The translations under genes and the position numbers were made by a program. The notes beneath the pieces are model-generated. The model saw only the letters and a list, made by a program, of their open reading frames with translations. It had not been told where the DNA came from and ran no database searches. 64,000 nt of DNA from Desulfoluna limicola. Lineage in GTDB: Bacteria > Desulfobacterota > Desulfobacteria > Desulfobacterales > Desulfolunaceae. The stretch is taken from assembly GCF_021654575.1 (NCBI RefSeq), contig NZ_AP024488.1:1054001-1118000 (forward strand), read 5' to 3'. Position 1 is the first letter of the stretch. Every line of letters starts with the position of its first letter. Shown here piece by piece: positions 44,629 through 54,191 of the stretch.

Positions 44629-45702
44629 ATGGGTGGAAGCAGCTTTGGAAGGCTTTTTCGTTTGTCCACATTTGGCGAGTCACATGGGGGCGCCGTGGGC
44701 GTTGTCCTTGATGGTGCGCCACCCGGGATTCCTCTTGTCGAGGGGGATATCCAGCGTGAGCTGAATCGCCGAAAACCGGGCCAGTCTGCCGTTACCACTC
44801 CGCGAAAAGAGAGCGATGAGGTGCATCTTCTCTCCGGGGTGTTTGAGGGCAAGACCACGGGAACCCCCATCCTGATGATCCTTTACAATGAAGACGCCCG
44901 TCCGGAAGCCTATGATGAGATCAAGGACCTTTTCAGGCCGGGTCATGCGGATTTTACCTATGAGAAGAAGTATGGGAATCGAGATTACCGGGGCAGTGGC
45001 CGCGCGTCGGGAAGAGAGACCGCGGGGCGGGTGGCCGCAGGCGCCGTGGCCAAAAAAATGCTGGCAGGTCTGGGCATTGAGGTGACCGCATACACCTTGA
45101 GGGCCGCAGGCATCGGCTGCGAGACCATCGACCTGTCCGTCATTGAGAAAAACCCCATGAGGGCTGCCGACCTTGCGGCCGCAGCCGAGATGGAGAGACG
45201 TGTGGTGGCCCTGGGCAAGAAGGGTGACAGCACCGGTGGGCTCATCGAGTGCCGTATCCAGTGGCTCCCGGCGGGGTTGGGGGAACCGGTATTCGACAAG
45301 TTCGAGGCAGACTTGGGGAAAGGCGTTCTCTCCCTGGGGGGGATCAAGGGGGTTGAGTTTGGGGCCGGATTTGGCTGTGTGGACATGCTGGGCTCAGAGC
45401 ACAACGACAACATGGGCAAAGAGGGCTTTTTGACCAACAACGCCGGGGGCACACTGGGGGGCATCACCACCGGAGAGACCGTGTTGTTTCGCGCGGCCGT
45501 CAAGCCCACCTCTTCCATAGAAACACCCCAGAGAACCATCAATCTCAGGGGCGAAGAGAAGACCATTGTCACCGAAGGCCGTCACGACCCTTGCCTTTGC
45601 CCGCGCATGGTCCCTGTCGTGGAGGCCATGGCAGCTCTGGTATCGGTGGACCACCTGTTGCGGCTGGGGGCCATGCGGTACCTGACTGATCCTGAATCTT
45701 GA
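44629..45702 (+). CDS. aroC: Chorismate synthase
   Basis: The 357-residue product carries all chorismate synthase signatures: STFGESHGGAVGVVLDGAPPG at the start, RPGHADFTYEKKYG and YRGSGRASGRETA for FMN and EPSP binding, GCVDMLGSEHND, and RHDPCLCPRMVPVVEAM near the end. It makes chorismate from 5-enolpyruvylshikimate 3-phosphate with reduced FMN. ATG 44629 matches the usual MGGSSFGRLF start although GGGGGAGG is only two bases away; a GTG at 44617 is the alternative. It stands alone, 75 bases after the receptor gene, with no other aro genes nearby. Confidence 0.97.
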   Translation: MGGSSFGRLFRLSTFGESHGGAVGVVLDGAPPGIPLVEGDIQRELNRRKPGQSAVTTPRKESDEVHLLSGVFEGKTTGTPILMILYNEDARPEAYDEIKDLFRPGHADFTYEKKYGNRDYRGSGRASGRETAGRVAAGAVAKKMLAGLGIEVTAYTLRAAGIGCETIDLSVIEKNPMRAADLAAAAEMERRVVALGKKGDSTGGLIECRIQWLPAGLGEPVFDKFEADLGKGVLSLGGIKGVEFGAGFGCVDMLGSEHNDNMGKEGFLTNNAGGTLGGITTGETVLFRAAVKPTSSIETPQRTINLRGEEKTIVTEGRHDPCLCPRMVPVVEAMAALVSVDHLLRLGAMRYLTDPES

Positions 45703-45720
45703 GGAAAGACAGGGCTTGAT

Positions 45721-45931
45721 GTAACTATTCAGCTGGTGCCTCCGGCGGCCCTGTCGGGGGCAAGCTTTTGAAACGTTTGATAAACACGTCTTAAAAAATG
45801 ATACCTGGTAGCTTCCGATTCAAAGGCGGATGTGATTTGACCCGAGGAACGAGGGTAAAACGCATCGGCGACCAGCTTTCAAGGTGGCACACTTTGCCGC
45901 CGGAGGCCTTTTTGTTGGGCTGAATAGTTAC
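45721..45931 (+). mobile_element. Intergenic repeat family, copy 5 (type copy with perfect TIRs)
   Basis: GTAACTATTCAGC at 45721-45733 and its exact complement GCTGAATAGTTAC at 45919-45931 bound a 211-base element. Inner GCCTCCGGCGG (45738) and CCGCCGGAGGC (to 45907) form a second inverted pair. The core hairpin has GC.GATGTG and CGCATC.GC arms around CCCGAGGAACGAGGG. No open frame, no transposase. I see no clear target duplication. Confidence 0.85.
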
Positions 45932-46083
45932 GGCCTGATTTGACAATCCGATCATGATCATTGCCCCGAATGTGAAGTAACGGTAGACTTTATGGTGAGC
46001 ATGCCTGGGTGGTTCCGGTCACACGGGCGAGGGTTGGACGAGTGGAATTCATGTCATGTACACATCACAAAAAGGAGGCATTC

Positions 46084-46392
46084 ATGCAGGCACAATTCGA
46101 TAGAAACACAGGGGTTATGAACCAGGGGAAACGGGCCTTATTTATGCTTGCCTTCTGGATCGCATCACGGATTGCCCTGGCCATCGTCATCGCCCTTGCT
46201 TTGTTTCAGTTGATCTGGACGGTGATTACGCGCAGTCCCAATGATAAAATCATCCGTTTCGGGAGGAGCCTGGGGGCTTATCTTTCTCAGATTGTCAATT
46301 TTCTTACGTACACTACGGATCAAAAGCCGTGGCCGTTTCAGGACTGGCCAGACCACGCCTCTGGGGTGTGGAGCGAGGCGGAGAACGATTGA
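46084..46392 (+). CDS. DUF4389 family membrane protein
   Basis: AAAAAGGAGGCATTC gives an ideal start at ATG 46084. The 102-residue product has two hydrophobic segments (LFMLAFWIASRIALAIVIALALFQLIW and a shorter one around GAYLSQIVNFLTY) and ends with TTDQKPWPFQDWPD, the conserved tail 'T-x-x-KPFPFxDWP' of DUF4389. The function of the family is unknown to me; members are often encoded near lipid or quinone enzymes. Here it is monocistronic between two repeat-rich regions. Confidence 0.85.
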   Translation: MQAQFDRNTGVMNQGKRALFMLAFWIASRIALAIVIALALFQLIWTVITRSPNDKIIRFGRSLGAYLSQIVNFLTYTTDQKPWPFQDWPDHASGVWSEAEND

Positions 46393-46889
46393 AACGATGA
46401 CATCGTATCCCGGCAACCACGATATGAATCATCGGGTGGCGGAGGTGACTGATTTTGGAGATTGAGAACGCTCCTCGACATTCACGCATTTAACCGCCGG
46501 GCCCATATCCTGTTGGATTGTGGGTGAGGGGGGCGCTCTTGCCGCTAATTTGGGAGAGGCTTATCAAGGGGCGTATTCAGCAGCCCTTTGACGCCTTGTC
46601 CCAAAGACGCAGCGCCTCGTGGACTTGCGGGGTGCAGCATTTTATCACATTGATGTGGACGAACCTATGCAGCCTTAATGCCGTCTTGTTCGAACCCCAT
46701 TTGGTTTGAGAGTGTCGCCAAAAGAAGAGAGACAGAGGTGGGCTAAAAAGGAACGATTATTTCAGGCTATTCATTTTATGAGAAAAATAGCCTTCTAAGC
46801 TCAATTGTAGTCGTTTTTCTTGTTGTAAGTGGCTTTGTTAAATAGATTTTAAGGTGGTCCGACCCTAATAAACGAAAAAACTGCAGGCA
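46393..46889. other. Spacer downstream of the riboswitch terminator
   Basis: No gene on either strand. A TGGTCCGACCC motif (46855-46865) also found at 13504 and 21647 lies just downstream (minus strand) of the riboswitch terminator and may mark an old insertion boundary. Confidence 0.5.
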
Positions 46890-46922
46890 TAAAAAAACGG
46901 ATCCCGAAGAGTCAGGATCCGT
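46890..46922 (-). terminator. Rho-independent terminator behind the c-di-GMP riboswitch
   Basis: On the minus strand ACGGATCC pairs with GGATCCGT (plus coordinates 46915-46922 with 46897-46904) and is followed by seven T. It directly follows the aptamer's last helix, so it could be the expression platform itself. Confidence 0.88.
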
Positions 46923-47148
46923 GCATTGGGTAAAGGCAACCCTGCTACCGTGTTTTTTATTATTGTTGGTGGATGCATCTTCCAATACGTTCGATTGAAG
47001 ATAAGATGCGTCTTTTAATTGGTATTAAAAGGTGACCTTTCTTGAACCTTTATATTGTTAATGTCATCTGCCCAACGATGGTGCTTAATAAAAAATTTAG
47101 GCCAGTGGCTTTGCGTCCCATCCTTTCGATATGGTTTGCTATTTGCTT
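46923..47148 (-). ncRNA. Cyclic di-GMP-I (GEMM) riboswitch aptamer with long insertion
   Basis: Read on the minus strand: GCAAACCATATCGAAAGGAT, then GGGACGCAAAGCCACTGGCC, then TAAA, and later GGTAGCAGGGTTGCC. These are the GEMM-I invariants: GCAAACC, GAAA tetraloop on a CCAT/ATGG helix, GGGACGCAAAGCC, CUAAA and GGUAGC-x-GGGUUGCC. The segment between CTAAA and GGTAGC, usually a few dozen bases at most, is about 146 bases and has its own hairpin (GCATCTT/AAGATGC). CGTTGGG and CCCAATG can close the second helix. A good promoter lies upstream and a terminator downstream, but no gene follows on this strand. Confidence 0.85.
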
Positions 47149-47154
47149 TATTAC

Positions 47155-47183
47155 ACTATAAAGTGTCGCGGGGTTGGTTGCAA
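47155..47183 (-). promoter_or_regulatory. Sigma-70-type promoter of the riboswitch RNA
   Basis: On the minus strand TTGCAA is followed after 17 bases by TATAGT; start expected near 47148, right at the aptamer's first helix. Confidence 0.7.
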
Positions 47184-47470
47184 GTTAAAATACTGAAATA
47201 ACATAGTTTTTTATTTTTATATTTGCGCGTGGAAAAGACATTTATTTAAGGGCGGAAAAAAGGATCAGGCAATACCGGAGAAGCTCTTTTGGGGATTCGA
47301 AGTTCTCGGGGCAGTCCAGGCAGAACGCCTGCGAATCGATGGTATTATGAATGAAAAACGTCCGGGATTCCCTTCTAACCAACCTCACGTTTCATAGCAA
47401 CATTATGGCCTACCGTTTACCCTTCGTCATGCGTGTCCTGCCATGCCCGCAATCACCCATCGGTGTAATT
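47184..47470. other. Spacer, nothing recognisable
   Basis: A/T-rich at the left, then mixed composition. Frames of up to 75 codons run into the repeat element and have no ribosome site. Confidence 0.5.
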
Positions 47471-47757
47471 TATTCAGCTCAAAAACCGCCTCCGGGAGCC
47501 CTGCCGCCGGAGTTATTCCGGCTAAAGTCAACCCGAATTCGCTGGTTTCATGATGCAGCCTTTTACAAAAAACCATGAAGGGCATGAAGCGCCCTTCGGG
47601 CTGCATGAAGGCGCTTGGAGAATCGCTTCCGATAGGGGGCACGCAACAAATAAATGGTCAATCTTCATCAAAATGCCGCTGTGATTTTACCCGAGGAACG
47701 AGGGCTAATGCGCTGCGGCACATCGCTTTCAAGGTGGCTCACCTTGCCGCCGAAGGC
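47471..47757 (+). repeat. Intergenic repeat family, copy 6
   Basis: TATTCAGC at 47471 and CCGCCTCCGG at 47486 form the left end; the core GCCGCTGTG..ACCCGAGGAACGAGGG..CGCTGCGGC and the right hairpin CAAGGTG-GCT-CACCTTG lead to CCGCCGAAGGC (47757). GAAGCGCCCTTCGGGCTGC (47583-47601) is repeated in inverse direction near 52557. Confidence 0.8.
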
Positions 47758-47797
47758 TGTTTTGCATGAGCTCACTCATTATGCGCAGAAGTAAAAC

Positions 47798-47832
47798 GCC
47801 TGCCCTGCCCGGTGTGTCCGGGCGGGGCAGGC
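47798..47832. terminator. Bidirectional terminator of the efflux operon
   Basis: GCCTGCCCTGCCCGG (47798-47812) pairs with 47818-47832 around TGTGT with one G-T type mismatch. GTTTTAC follows on the minus strand and CTTTTG on the plus strand. It closes the minus-strand RND efflux operon. Confidence 0.8.
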
Positions 47833-47870
47833 GCTTTTGTTTCGAGAAGGGCCCATTTATGGTGACGCGC

Positions 47871-49268
47871 CTATTGGGCCAATCCTCCCCCAAGCACCTT
47901 GTAGAGGCTGACTCTGTTGGCCAACTCCTGGCGCTGCAGGTCGATTTCAGCGGTTTGGGACGCAAAGAGCGAGCGCTGGGCATCCAGCACACTCAAGAAG
48001 GCGTCCACGCCTTCGTTGTAACGTTTCATGGAGAGATCGTAGGCATCCTGGCTTGCCTGGACCAGCATGCGCTGGGCCTCCAGCTGCTGACCCAGGGTCT
48101 CTCGTGAGGCCAGGGCATCTGCCACTTCCCTGAACGCCAGCTGCAGGGTTTTTTCATATTGAACCACGGCAATTTTCTGGTCGATCTTTGCCGCCTTCAA
48201 CAGGGCCTTGTTACGGCCGCCATTGAAAATGGGGATGGAGATGGAGGGCCCGATCCCCCATCCCGCGTTGTCCGAGTTGAACAGGTTCCCGAGGTCACTG
48301 CTTGAGTACCCCAGGGTGCCTGTGAGGGCAATGCGGGGGTAAAAGGCGGCCCGTGCGGCCCCGATGTTGGCTCCGGCTGCTTTGAGAGAGTACTCGGCCC
48401 CGAGGATGTCCGGGCGCTTCAGCAGCACCTCGGAAGAGAGGCCCACAGGGATCTCTTCCATGACGGCTGCAACCTCAAGCTCGGTTGCCATGGGAATCCC
48501 ATCCAGTCCTTTGGTCCCCAAAATGGCCACCAGGGCGTTCTTGTCCAGTTGCACCAGGCGGGTAAACAGGATGGTGTTCACCCGTGCAGACTCCAGGGCA
48601 ATGCGGGCCTGGGACAGGTCCTGCCCGGTGGCTACGCCGTTTTCAAAGCTTTTGTTCACCAGGTCGTAGGTCTGCTGACGTGTTGCAAGGGACTCTTCGG
48701 ACAGCGCCAGGGTCTGCAGGTCACCGGTCAGCTGCAGCCAGGCATTGGCTGCCTGGGCGATCAGCGAAATGGTGATGCTCTTCCGGGCTTCGTCCGTGGC
48801 CAGGTAGGTGTTCAGGGCGACGTCGCTCAGGCTGTCGATGCGACCGAAGAAATCGATCTCATAGTACGGCATGGCAAGGCCGGCTTGATAGGTTTCCCCG
48901 GCGTTTCCGTGGAAATCGCTCTGGTAATTTCCGCTGCCGGCGGCTGTGAGCTCGGGCAGCAGCTTGGCGCGCTCGATGTTGTAGAGAGCCTGGGTCTTCT
49001 GAACGCTGAGCACCGCGCTTTTCAGGTCCCGGTTGTTGGAAAGGGCTGTCTGGACCACCGTTTGCAATTCCTCGGACTGGAAAAAGGTTTTCCAGGGAAT
49101 ATCGGTGGCAAGCTCCTGATCGGTCTTGACGCTCTCTGCTTTGGCCTCACCCTGAATCGTCGACCAGTCGGAGGCGGTCACATGTTCCGGGCGCTTGTAT
49201 GTCGGGGCCAGGGAGCACCCTGAGATCATCAGGACACATGCCACGACCATGCTTGCAAGTCTTTTCAT
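47871..49268 (-). CDS. Outer-membrane efflux lipoprotein (NodT/OprM type)
   Basis: The 465-residue product has a lipobox ISG|C18 and the NodT-family text: SLAPTYKRP after the cysteine, EIDFFGRIDSLSD, FENGVATGQDLSQAR, LLKRPDI..EYSLKAAGANIGAARAAFYPRI and GISIPIFNGG-like strands (here SISIPIFNGGRN). Two OEP repeats form the TolC barrel and periplasmic tunnel. Its ATG follows the RND gene's stop without a base between, so translation is coupled. It is the exit duct of the tripartite pump. Confidence 0.95.
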   Translation of the reverse strand: MKRLASMVVACVLMISGCSLAPTYKRPEHVTASDWSTIQGEAKAESVKTDQELATDIPWKTFFQSEELQTVVQTALSNNRDLKSAVLSVQKTQALYNIERAKLLPELTAAGSGNYQSDFHGNAGETYQAGLAMPYYEIDFFGRIDSLSDVALNTYLATDEARKSITISLIAQAANAWLQLTGDLQTLALSEESLATRQQTYDLVNKSFENGVATGQDLSQARIALESARVNTILFTRLVQLDKNALVAILGTKGLDGIPMATELEVAAVMEEIPVGLSSEVLLKRPDILGAEYSLKAAGANIGAARAAFYPRIALTGTLGYSSSDLGNLFNSDNAGWGIGPSISIPIFNGGRNKALLKAAKIDQKIAVVQYEKTLQLAFREVADALASRETLGQQLEAQRMLVQASQDAYDLSMKRYNEGVDAFLSVLDAQRSLFASQTAEIDLQRQELANRVSLYKVLGGGLAQ

Positions 49269-52200
49269 TTAATTCACCTCAACTTCGCCTTGTTCCAGCG
49301 CTGGGATCGTTTTGTTTTTGCCCCTGAGGGATGAGAGGCGCTCGACGAGAACAAAAAACAGGGGCACAAAGTAGATGGCCAGAAAGGTCGCTCCGATCAT
49401 GCCGCCGATGATGGCAACACCGATGGCGTTCTGGCTGGCCGCACCGGCACCGCTGGATTTGGCAAGGGGAAGCACCCCGAGCACAAAGGCCATGGAGGTC
49501 ATGATGATGGGGCGGAACCGCTGCTTGAATGAGGTCAGGGCAGCCTCGGCGAGGGGCGTTCCCGATTCATAGAGCTCCTTGGCAAACTCCACGATCAAAA
49601 TGGCGTTTTTCGCACACAGCCCAACGGTGGTGAGCAGGGCCACCTGAAAGTAGACGTCATTGCTCTTGCCAAAGGCCAGGGCGGCGATGACCGACCCCAC
49701 GACGCCTAAGGGCAGGGCCATCAGCACGGAGAAGGGAATGGCCCAGCTCTCGTACAGGGCCGCCAGGCTCAGGAACACGATGATGATGGAGATGGCGTAC
49801 AGGGCCGGCCCCTGGGAGCCCGAGAGCTTCTCCTCATAGGAGGTGGTGGACCAGGTGTAGCCGATACCGTCGGGGAGATCCTCGGCCAGCTTTTCCATCT
49901 CGGCCATGGCCTCCCCCGTACTGATGCCCGGGGCGTTGGCTCCCATGATGTTGATGGACGAGTACCCGTTGAAGCGCTCGAGTCGGGGGGACCCGTATGT
50001 CCAGTGGCCTTTGGAGAAGGAGGTAAAGGGCACCATTTTTCCGGTGCCGTTTTTCACGTACCACTTTTCAATGTCAGAGGGCTGCATCCTGCCTTCGGCC
50101 TGGCCCTGGACATACACCTTCTTCACACGTCCGTTGTCCATGAAGTCATTGACATAGGCAGAGCCCCAGGCGGTCTGGAGGGTGGCGTTGATCTCTGAGA
50201 TGGAGAGCCCAAGGGCCCGGGCTTTTTCCATATCGATTTCAATCTTGTACTGGGGCACGTCATCGAGGCCGTTGGGGCGGACACCCACCAGCTTGGGATT
50301 CTGGCGGGCTGCCCCCAGCATCTGGTTCCGCGCTTCCATGAGCTTGTCATGGCCCGCGCCCACGTAATCGATGAGCTGAAGGTCGAAGCCCGAAGCGGTA
50401 CCGAGCTCGATGATGGGGGGCGGGTAAAAGGCAAAGATCATGGCATCTTTTACCTGGGACATGGCGCGGTTGATTTTTCCGGCAATGGACATCACCGTCT
50501 CATCCCTGTTTTCCCACTCCTTCAGGTTGACAAAGGAGATGGCGGTGTTCTGCCCGTAACCGGAGAAGCTGAAGCCCACAACGGTCATGTATTCATTGAA
50601 CTCTTCCGACAGGTTGCTGTCCAGGAAATCGGTGTACTTGTCGATGGCCGATGCGGTTCGGTCCGCCGTGGCGGCGGCCGGGGTGCTCACCTGTACCATG
50701 AGCACGCCCTGGTCCTCATCCGGCAGAAAGCCCGTGGGGATGCGAACGAACAGGCACCCGAGCCCCACGAAAATCATGAGGTAGACAGCCATGGAGCGTT
50801 TCCAGTTGCGGGTGATCCGGCCTGACGCGCGGTGGCTGGCATCCCGGGCTGTGTTGAACACCCGGTTGAACCATCCGAAAAACCCGGTTTTTTTCTCACC
50901 GTGCCCCGGAGCCACGGGCTTGAGAATGGTGGCACACAGGACCGGGGTGAGGATCAGGGCCACAATCACCGAAAAGGTCATGGCCGCCACAATGGTAATC
51001 GAGAACTGCCTGTAAATGGCACCGGCAGAGCCGGAGAAGAACGCCATGGGAATGAACACGGCGGACAGCACCATCCCGATACCGATAAGGGCACCGGTGA
51101 TCTGGTCCATGGATTTGCGGGTGGCCTCCATGGGGGAGAGGCCCTCTTCGGCCATCACGCGTTCGACGTTTTCCACCACGACAATGGCGTCATCCACCAA
51201 CAGGCCGATGGCCAGGACCATGGCAAACATGGTCAGGGTGTTGATGGTAAACCCAAAGAGGTGCAGGGTGGCAAAGGTTCCCAAAAGAACCACCGGTACG
51301 GCCAGGGTGGGAATGAGGGTCGCCCTGAAGTTCTGCAGAAACAGAAGCATGACGAAAAAGACGAGGATAATGGCCTCAAACAGGGTGTGGACCACCGACT
51401 CGATGGAGATCTTTACAAAGGGCGTGGTGTCATAGGGAAACGAGTAGCTTACGCCATCGGGCAGGTACTGGGCCAGCTCGGCCAGCTTCTCCTTTACGCG
51501 CTCGGCCGTATCCAGCGCGTTGGCACCGGTGGCAAGGCTGACGCCAAAGGCCGCAGCGGGAGAGCCGTTTCGTTCAACAATGGTGCCGTAGGTCTCTTCG
51601 CCCAGGGAGATATCGGACACGTCCCTCAGACGCACCTGGGATCCGTCTTCATTGACGCGAAGGATGATCTCGCTGAATTGGTCCACGGTTTTCAACCGGG
51701 ACTGGGCAAGGATGGTGGCGTTGAGCTGCTGGCCCTTCACTGCGGGCAGGGCGCCGAACTGCCCGGCGGACACATCGATGTTCTGCTCGGAGATGGCGTG
51801 CAGCACCTCGTTGGTGGAGATGTTGAAGGCGTAGAGCTTTTCAGGGTTCAGCCACACCCTCATGGCATAGGGCGAGCCGAACGTGCTCACGGAGCCGACC
51901 CCTTTGATCCGCGAGATGGGTTCCGTGATTCGGGAGGCCACAAGGTCCGCCAGGTCGGTCTGGTCGACATCCGGGTTGGTGGAGTGGAAACTCGTGACAA
52001 ACAGAAAGGTGGAGGAGGATTTTTCCACCACCACACCCTGGGACTGGACTGCCGCCGGGAGCAGGGGCATGGCGGTCTGCACCTTGTTCTGTACCTGGAC
52101 CTGGGCGATGTCCGGATCGGTGCCCGGCTCCAGGGTGACATTGATCTCCACCCGGCCGGTGGCGTCCGAGGTGGAGTTAAAGTAACGCATGTTGTCGATA

Positions 52201-52412
52201 CCGGTCAGCTGCTGCTCGATGACCTGGGTCACCGAGTTTTGAACCGTATCCGCCGATGCACCCGGATAGAATGTGGTCACGGAGATTTGTGGGGGGGCCA
52301 GGGTCGGGTATTGTTCCACCGGCATCTGCGGGATGGAGAGAGCTCCAGCCAGCATGATGAGAATGGAGACCACCCAGGCAAAGACCGGGCGATCGAGAAA
52401 AAATCGTGACAT
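49269..52412 (-). CDS. RND multidrug efflux transporter (HAE1/AcrB type)
   Basis: The 1047-residue protein is a full-length AcrB homologue. It begins [17 protein letters not shown], has 12 membrane helices and two large periplasmic loops, and the proton relay D407-D408 ([14 protein letters not shown]) at exactly the AcrB positions plus Lys935 (VGLCAKNAI). The motif GFLPDEDQG and the docking-domain text are canonical. It exports hydrophobic drugs, solvents or bile-like compounds using the proton gradient. The spacer of 230 bases to the adaptor gene holds an inverted repeat fragment, which is odd inside an operon. Confidence 0.97.
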   Translation of the reverse strand: MSRFFLDRPVFAWVVSILIMLAGALSIPQMPVEQYPTLAPPQISVTTFYPGASADTVQNSVTQVIEQQLTGIDNMRYFNSTSDATGRVEINVTLEPGTDPDIAQVQVQNKVQTAMPLLPAAVQSQGVVVEKSSSTFLFVTSFHSTNPDVDQTDLADLVASRITEPISRIKGVGSVSTFGSPYAMRVWLNPEKLYAFNISTNEVLHAISEQNIDVSAGQFGALPAVKGQQLNATILAQSRLKTVDQFSEIILRVNEDGSQVRLRDVSDISLGEETYGTIVERNGSPAAAFGVSLATGANALDTAERVKEKLAELAQYLPDGVSYSFPYDTTPFVKISIESVVHTLFEAIILVFFVMLLFLQNFRATLIPTLAVPVVLLGTFATLHLFGFTINTLTMFAMVLAIGLLVDDAIVVVENVERVMAEEGLSPMEATRKSMDQITGALIGIGMVLSAVFIPMAFFSGSAGAIYRQFSITIVAAMTFSVIVALILTPVLCATILKPVAPGHGEKKTGFFGWFNRVFNTARDASHRASGRITRNWKRSMAVYLMIFVGLGCLFVRIPTGFLPDEDQGVLMVQVSTPAAATADRTASAIDKYTDFLDSNLSEEFNEYMTVVGFSFSGYGQNTAISFVNLKEWENRDETVMSIAGKINRAMSQVKDAMIFAFYPPPIIELGTASGFDLQLIDYVGAGHDKLMEARNQMLGAARQNPKLVGVRPNGLDDVPQYKIEIDMEKARALGLSISEINATLQTAWGSAYVNDFMDNGRVKKVYVQGQAEGRMQPSDIEKWYVKNGTGKMVPFTSFSKGHWTYGSPRLERFNGYSSINIMGANAPGISTGEAMAEMEKLAEDLPDGIGYTWSTTSYEEKLSGSQGPALYAISIIIVFLSLAALYESWAIPFSVLMALPLGVVGSVIAALAFGKSNDVYFQVALLTTVGLCAKNAILIVEFAKELYESGTPLAEAALTSFKQRFRPIIMTSMAFVLGVLPLAKSSGAGAASQNAIGVAIIGGMIGATFLAIYFVPLFFVLVERLSSLRGKNKTIPALEQGEVEVN

Positions 52413-52444
52413 GAAAATACGTCCTTATTGCATGATACTGTATT

Positions 52445-52625
52445 GCTCAGCTTGCCGCCAGGGTCGCGAATGCGCCAACCCTCGTTCCGTGGGGTGTTGC
52501 ACTCGCTGACGGGCTGCACCCGTGAAAACCGGCTGAGGATTATACACCTTCTTCGTGCAGCCCGAAGGGCGCTTCGTGATCTTCGTGGTGTGTACCCGAA
52601 CCGGATCATGAAGGGGGCTGGATCG
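52445..52625 (-). repeat. Repeat-family fragment inside the efflux operon
   Basis: On the minus strand GCAGCCCGTCAGCGAGTGC..GGAACGAGGG..CGCATTCGC and GGCGGCAAGC match the core and right modules. The adjacent GCAGCCCGAAGGGCGCTTC is the inverse of 47583-47601. The element separates the adaptor and transporter genes. Confidence 0.75.
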
Positions 52626-52642
52626 CTACGGATGTTGTCGAT

Positions 52643-53812
52643 TTAGTTGGCCAGGGCAAGGACTGCCTGAGACGAGTCCACTTCCGCGCCGGGCTGAAGT
52701 CTCTGGAACCCTTCGGTGACGATGGCGTCCCCCTCGCTGAGACCTGAGGTCACTATCCAGTTGTTCTTATAAGACCCCTTCACCTCGATGGGCTGGGGGT
52801 GGACCTTGTTCGCCTTGTCCATCACCCAGGCCACCATGGTGCCCGAGGGCTGAAGAATGGCGGCTTTCTGGGGAATCATGAGTACATCAGCCTTGTCGAG
52901 GAGCAGGGTGGCGCTGACGAAAAAACCGGGGTAGAGCTCTTCGTCCGGGTTGGGGAACAGCGCCCTGAGAACCACGGAAGAGGTGGTGGGATCCACGGTG
53001 ACTTCGGAGAATTGAAGCTCCCCCATCCGGGGGTATTCGCCCTGGCTGTCGCCGTAATCCAGCCGCACCATGATTTTCTCGGTGCTGGTGCTTTTCTTTT
53101 TGAGCTCAAACAGCTTTTCACGGGCCTGCTGCATGTCCACATAAATGGGGTCAAGCTGGGTGATCTCGGCCATCATTGTGGCCTGATTGGCCGTGACAAG
53201 GGCTCCTTCCGTGACCGTGGACTTGCCGATGCGGCCTGTGATGGGGGCGTAGACGCGGGTGTAATCCAGGTTGATCTTTGCCTGGGCCACCGAGGCATCC
53301 GCCACGGCGACAGAGGCGCGGGCCTGGAGCCAGGCGGCATGGGCATCATCATAATCCTGGCGACTCACCGCCCTGTCTTCCACCAGTCGACCGTATCGTT
53401 CGGCGCGGGCCTTGCTGGACTCCAGCTGGGCCTGGGCATTGAGCAGGTCCGCTTTGGCCGAGTCGTACACGGCCTTGTAGGTGGAGGGGTCAATCTGATA
53501 CAGGGGCTGGCCCTTTTCAACCATGCCGCCCTCTTCAAAAAAGCGTTCGAGCACGATCCCTGTCACCTGGGGCCTGACTTCCGCAATTTTGTGAGCCTGG
53601 ACCCGTCCGGGAACGGTCTGGGTGTATTGAATGGTTTGCTTGGTCATGGTCATGACGGAAACCGGGGCCTTGAAAGCTGCTCCTCCGGCTTCCTGGGCAG
53701 AAACAGAGGAGGCCACCGCAACAAGCCCCAGGGCCATGGCGGCAAACAGTCCCTTGACACCCGAGGGGCGGTGTACACGAAAATAGGGTTCTTTTATTCT
53801 TCCAATCAGCAT
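52643..53812 (-). CDS. RND periplasmic adaptor (membrane fusion protein)
   Basis: The start is ATG 53812 (GGAG seven bases upstream); the 130 in-frame codons before it are repeat and non-coding sequence. The 389-residue product has a signal peptide (FAAMALGLVAVASSVSAQ), a lipoyl-like domain split by a coiled coil (PGRVQAHKIAEVRPQVTG..VEKGQPLYQIDP; LLNAQAQLESSKARAERY), a second lipoyl half (LDYTRVYAPITGRIGK) and beta-barrel and membrane-proximal domains. This is the AcrA/MexA plan, without the lipid-anchor cysteine. It joins the RND pump to the outer-membrane duct. Confidence 0.95.
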   Translation of the reverse strand: MLIGRIKEPYFRVHRPSGVKGLFAAMALGLVAVASSVSAQEAGGAAFKAPVSVMTMTKQTIQYTQTVPGRVQAHKIAEVRPQVTGIVLERFFEEGGMVEKGQPLYQIDPSTYKAVYDSAKADLLNAQAQLESSKARAERYGRLVEDRAVSRQDYDDAHAAWLQARASVAVADASVAQAKINLDYTRVYAPITGRIGKSTVTEGALVTANQATMMAEITQLDPIYVDMQQAREKLFELKKKSTSTEKIMVRLDYGDSQGEYPRMGELQFSEVTVDPTTSSVVLRALFPNPDEELYPGFFVSATLLLDKADVLMIPQKAAILQPSGTMVAWVMDKANKVHPQPIEVKGSYKNNWIVTSGLSEGDAIVTEGFQRLQPGAEVDSSQAVLALAN

Positions 53813-53946
53813 GATTGTTCTCCAGATGATTACATTTTTATACATGTGTTCCCCCGGGATGAATGGGGGAAATGGTAACCGTAGAAAGGGGATCCCGACC
53901 GGTGATCGGGTGGGCATGCCTTCGGGCAGCCCAGGGCGTAAAAAAA

Positions 53947-54142
53947 GCTCCCGCGTCCCTGCCGGGGGCCAAGCGTTTGCCCACTTATGATGCAACGGAT
54001 TTGGCAAAAGGGTTTTTAAAAAGCGACCCGCCGGAGGCATAACTGGCTGGTGACTCCGCCTTAAAGTCGGATACGCTTTGACCCGAGGGGCAAAGCGCAT
54101 CCGCAACCTGCTCTCAAGGTGGCACACCGTGCCGCCGGACGC
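53947..54142 (+). repeat. Intergenic repeat family, copy 7 (between marR and adaptor)
   Basis: GCTCCCGCGTCCCTGCCGGGGGCC left module; AAAAAGCGACCCGCCGGAGGC of the second module in the middle; core CGGATACGCTTTG-ACCCGAGGGG-CAAAGCGCATCCG with a shortened loop; right end GCCGCCGGACGC. The core arms pair over 12 of 13 positions. Confidence 0.85.
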
Positions 54143-54191
54143 CGTTTTTTGAGAGGCCCGAGGGCTCAGGGCACGTGCAATCCAACCCCAG

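Noticed and set aside
45721..45931. Integron attC sites as an explanation for the covarying hairpins.
   Set aside because: No GTTRRRY/RYYYAAC boxes at the ends, no cassette genes between consecutive elements and no integrase seen.
50832..52409. A 525-codon plus-strand frame opposite the RND gene.
   Set aside because: It is His/Gly/Asp-rich antisense of a fully conserved AcrB homologue.
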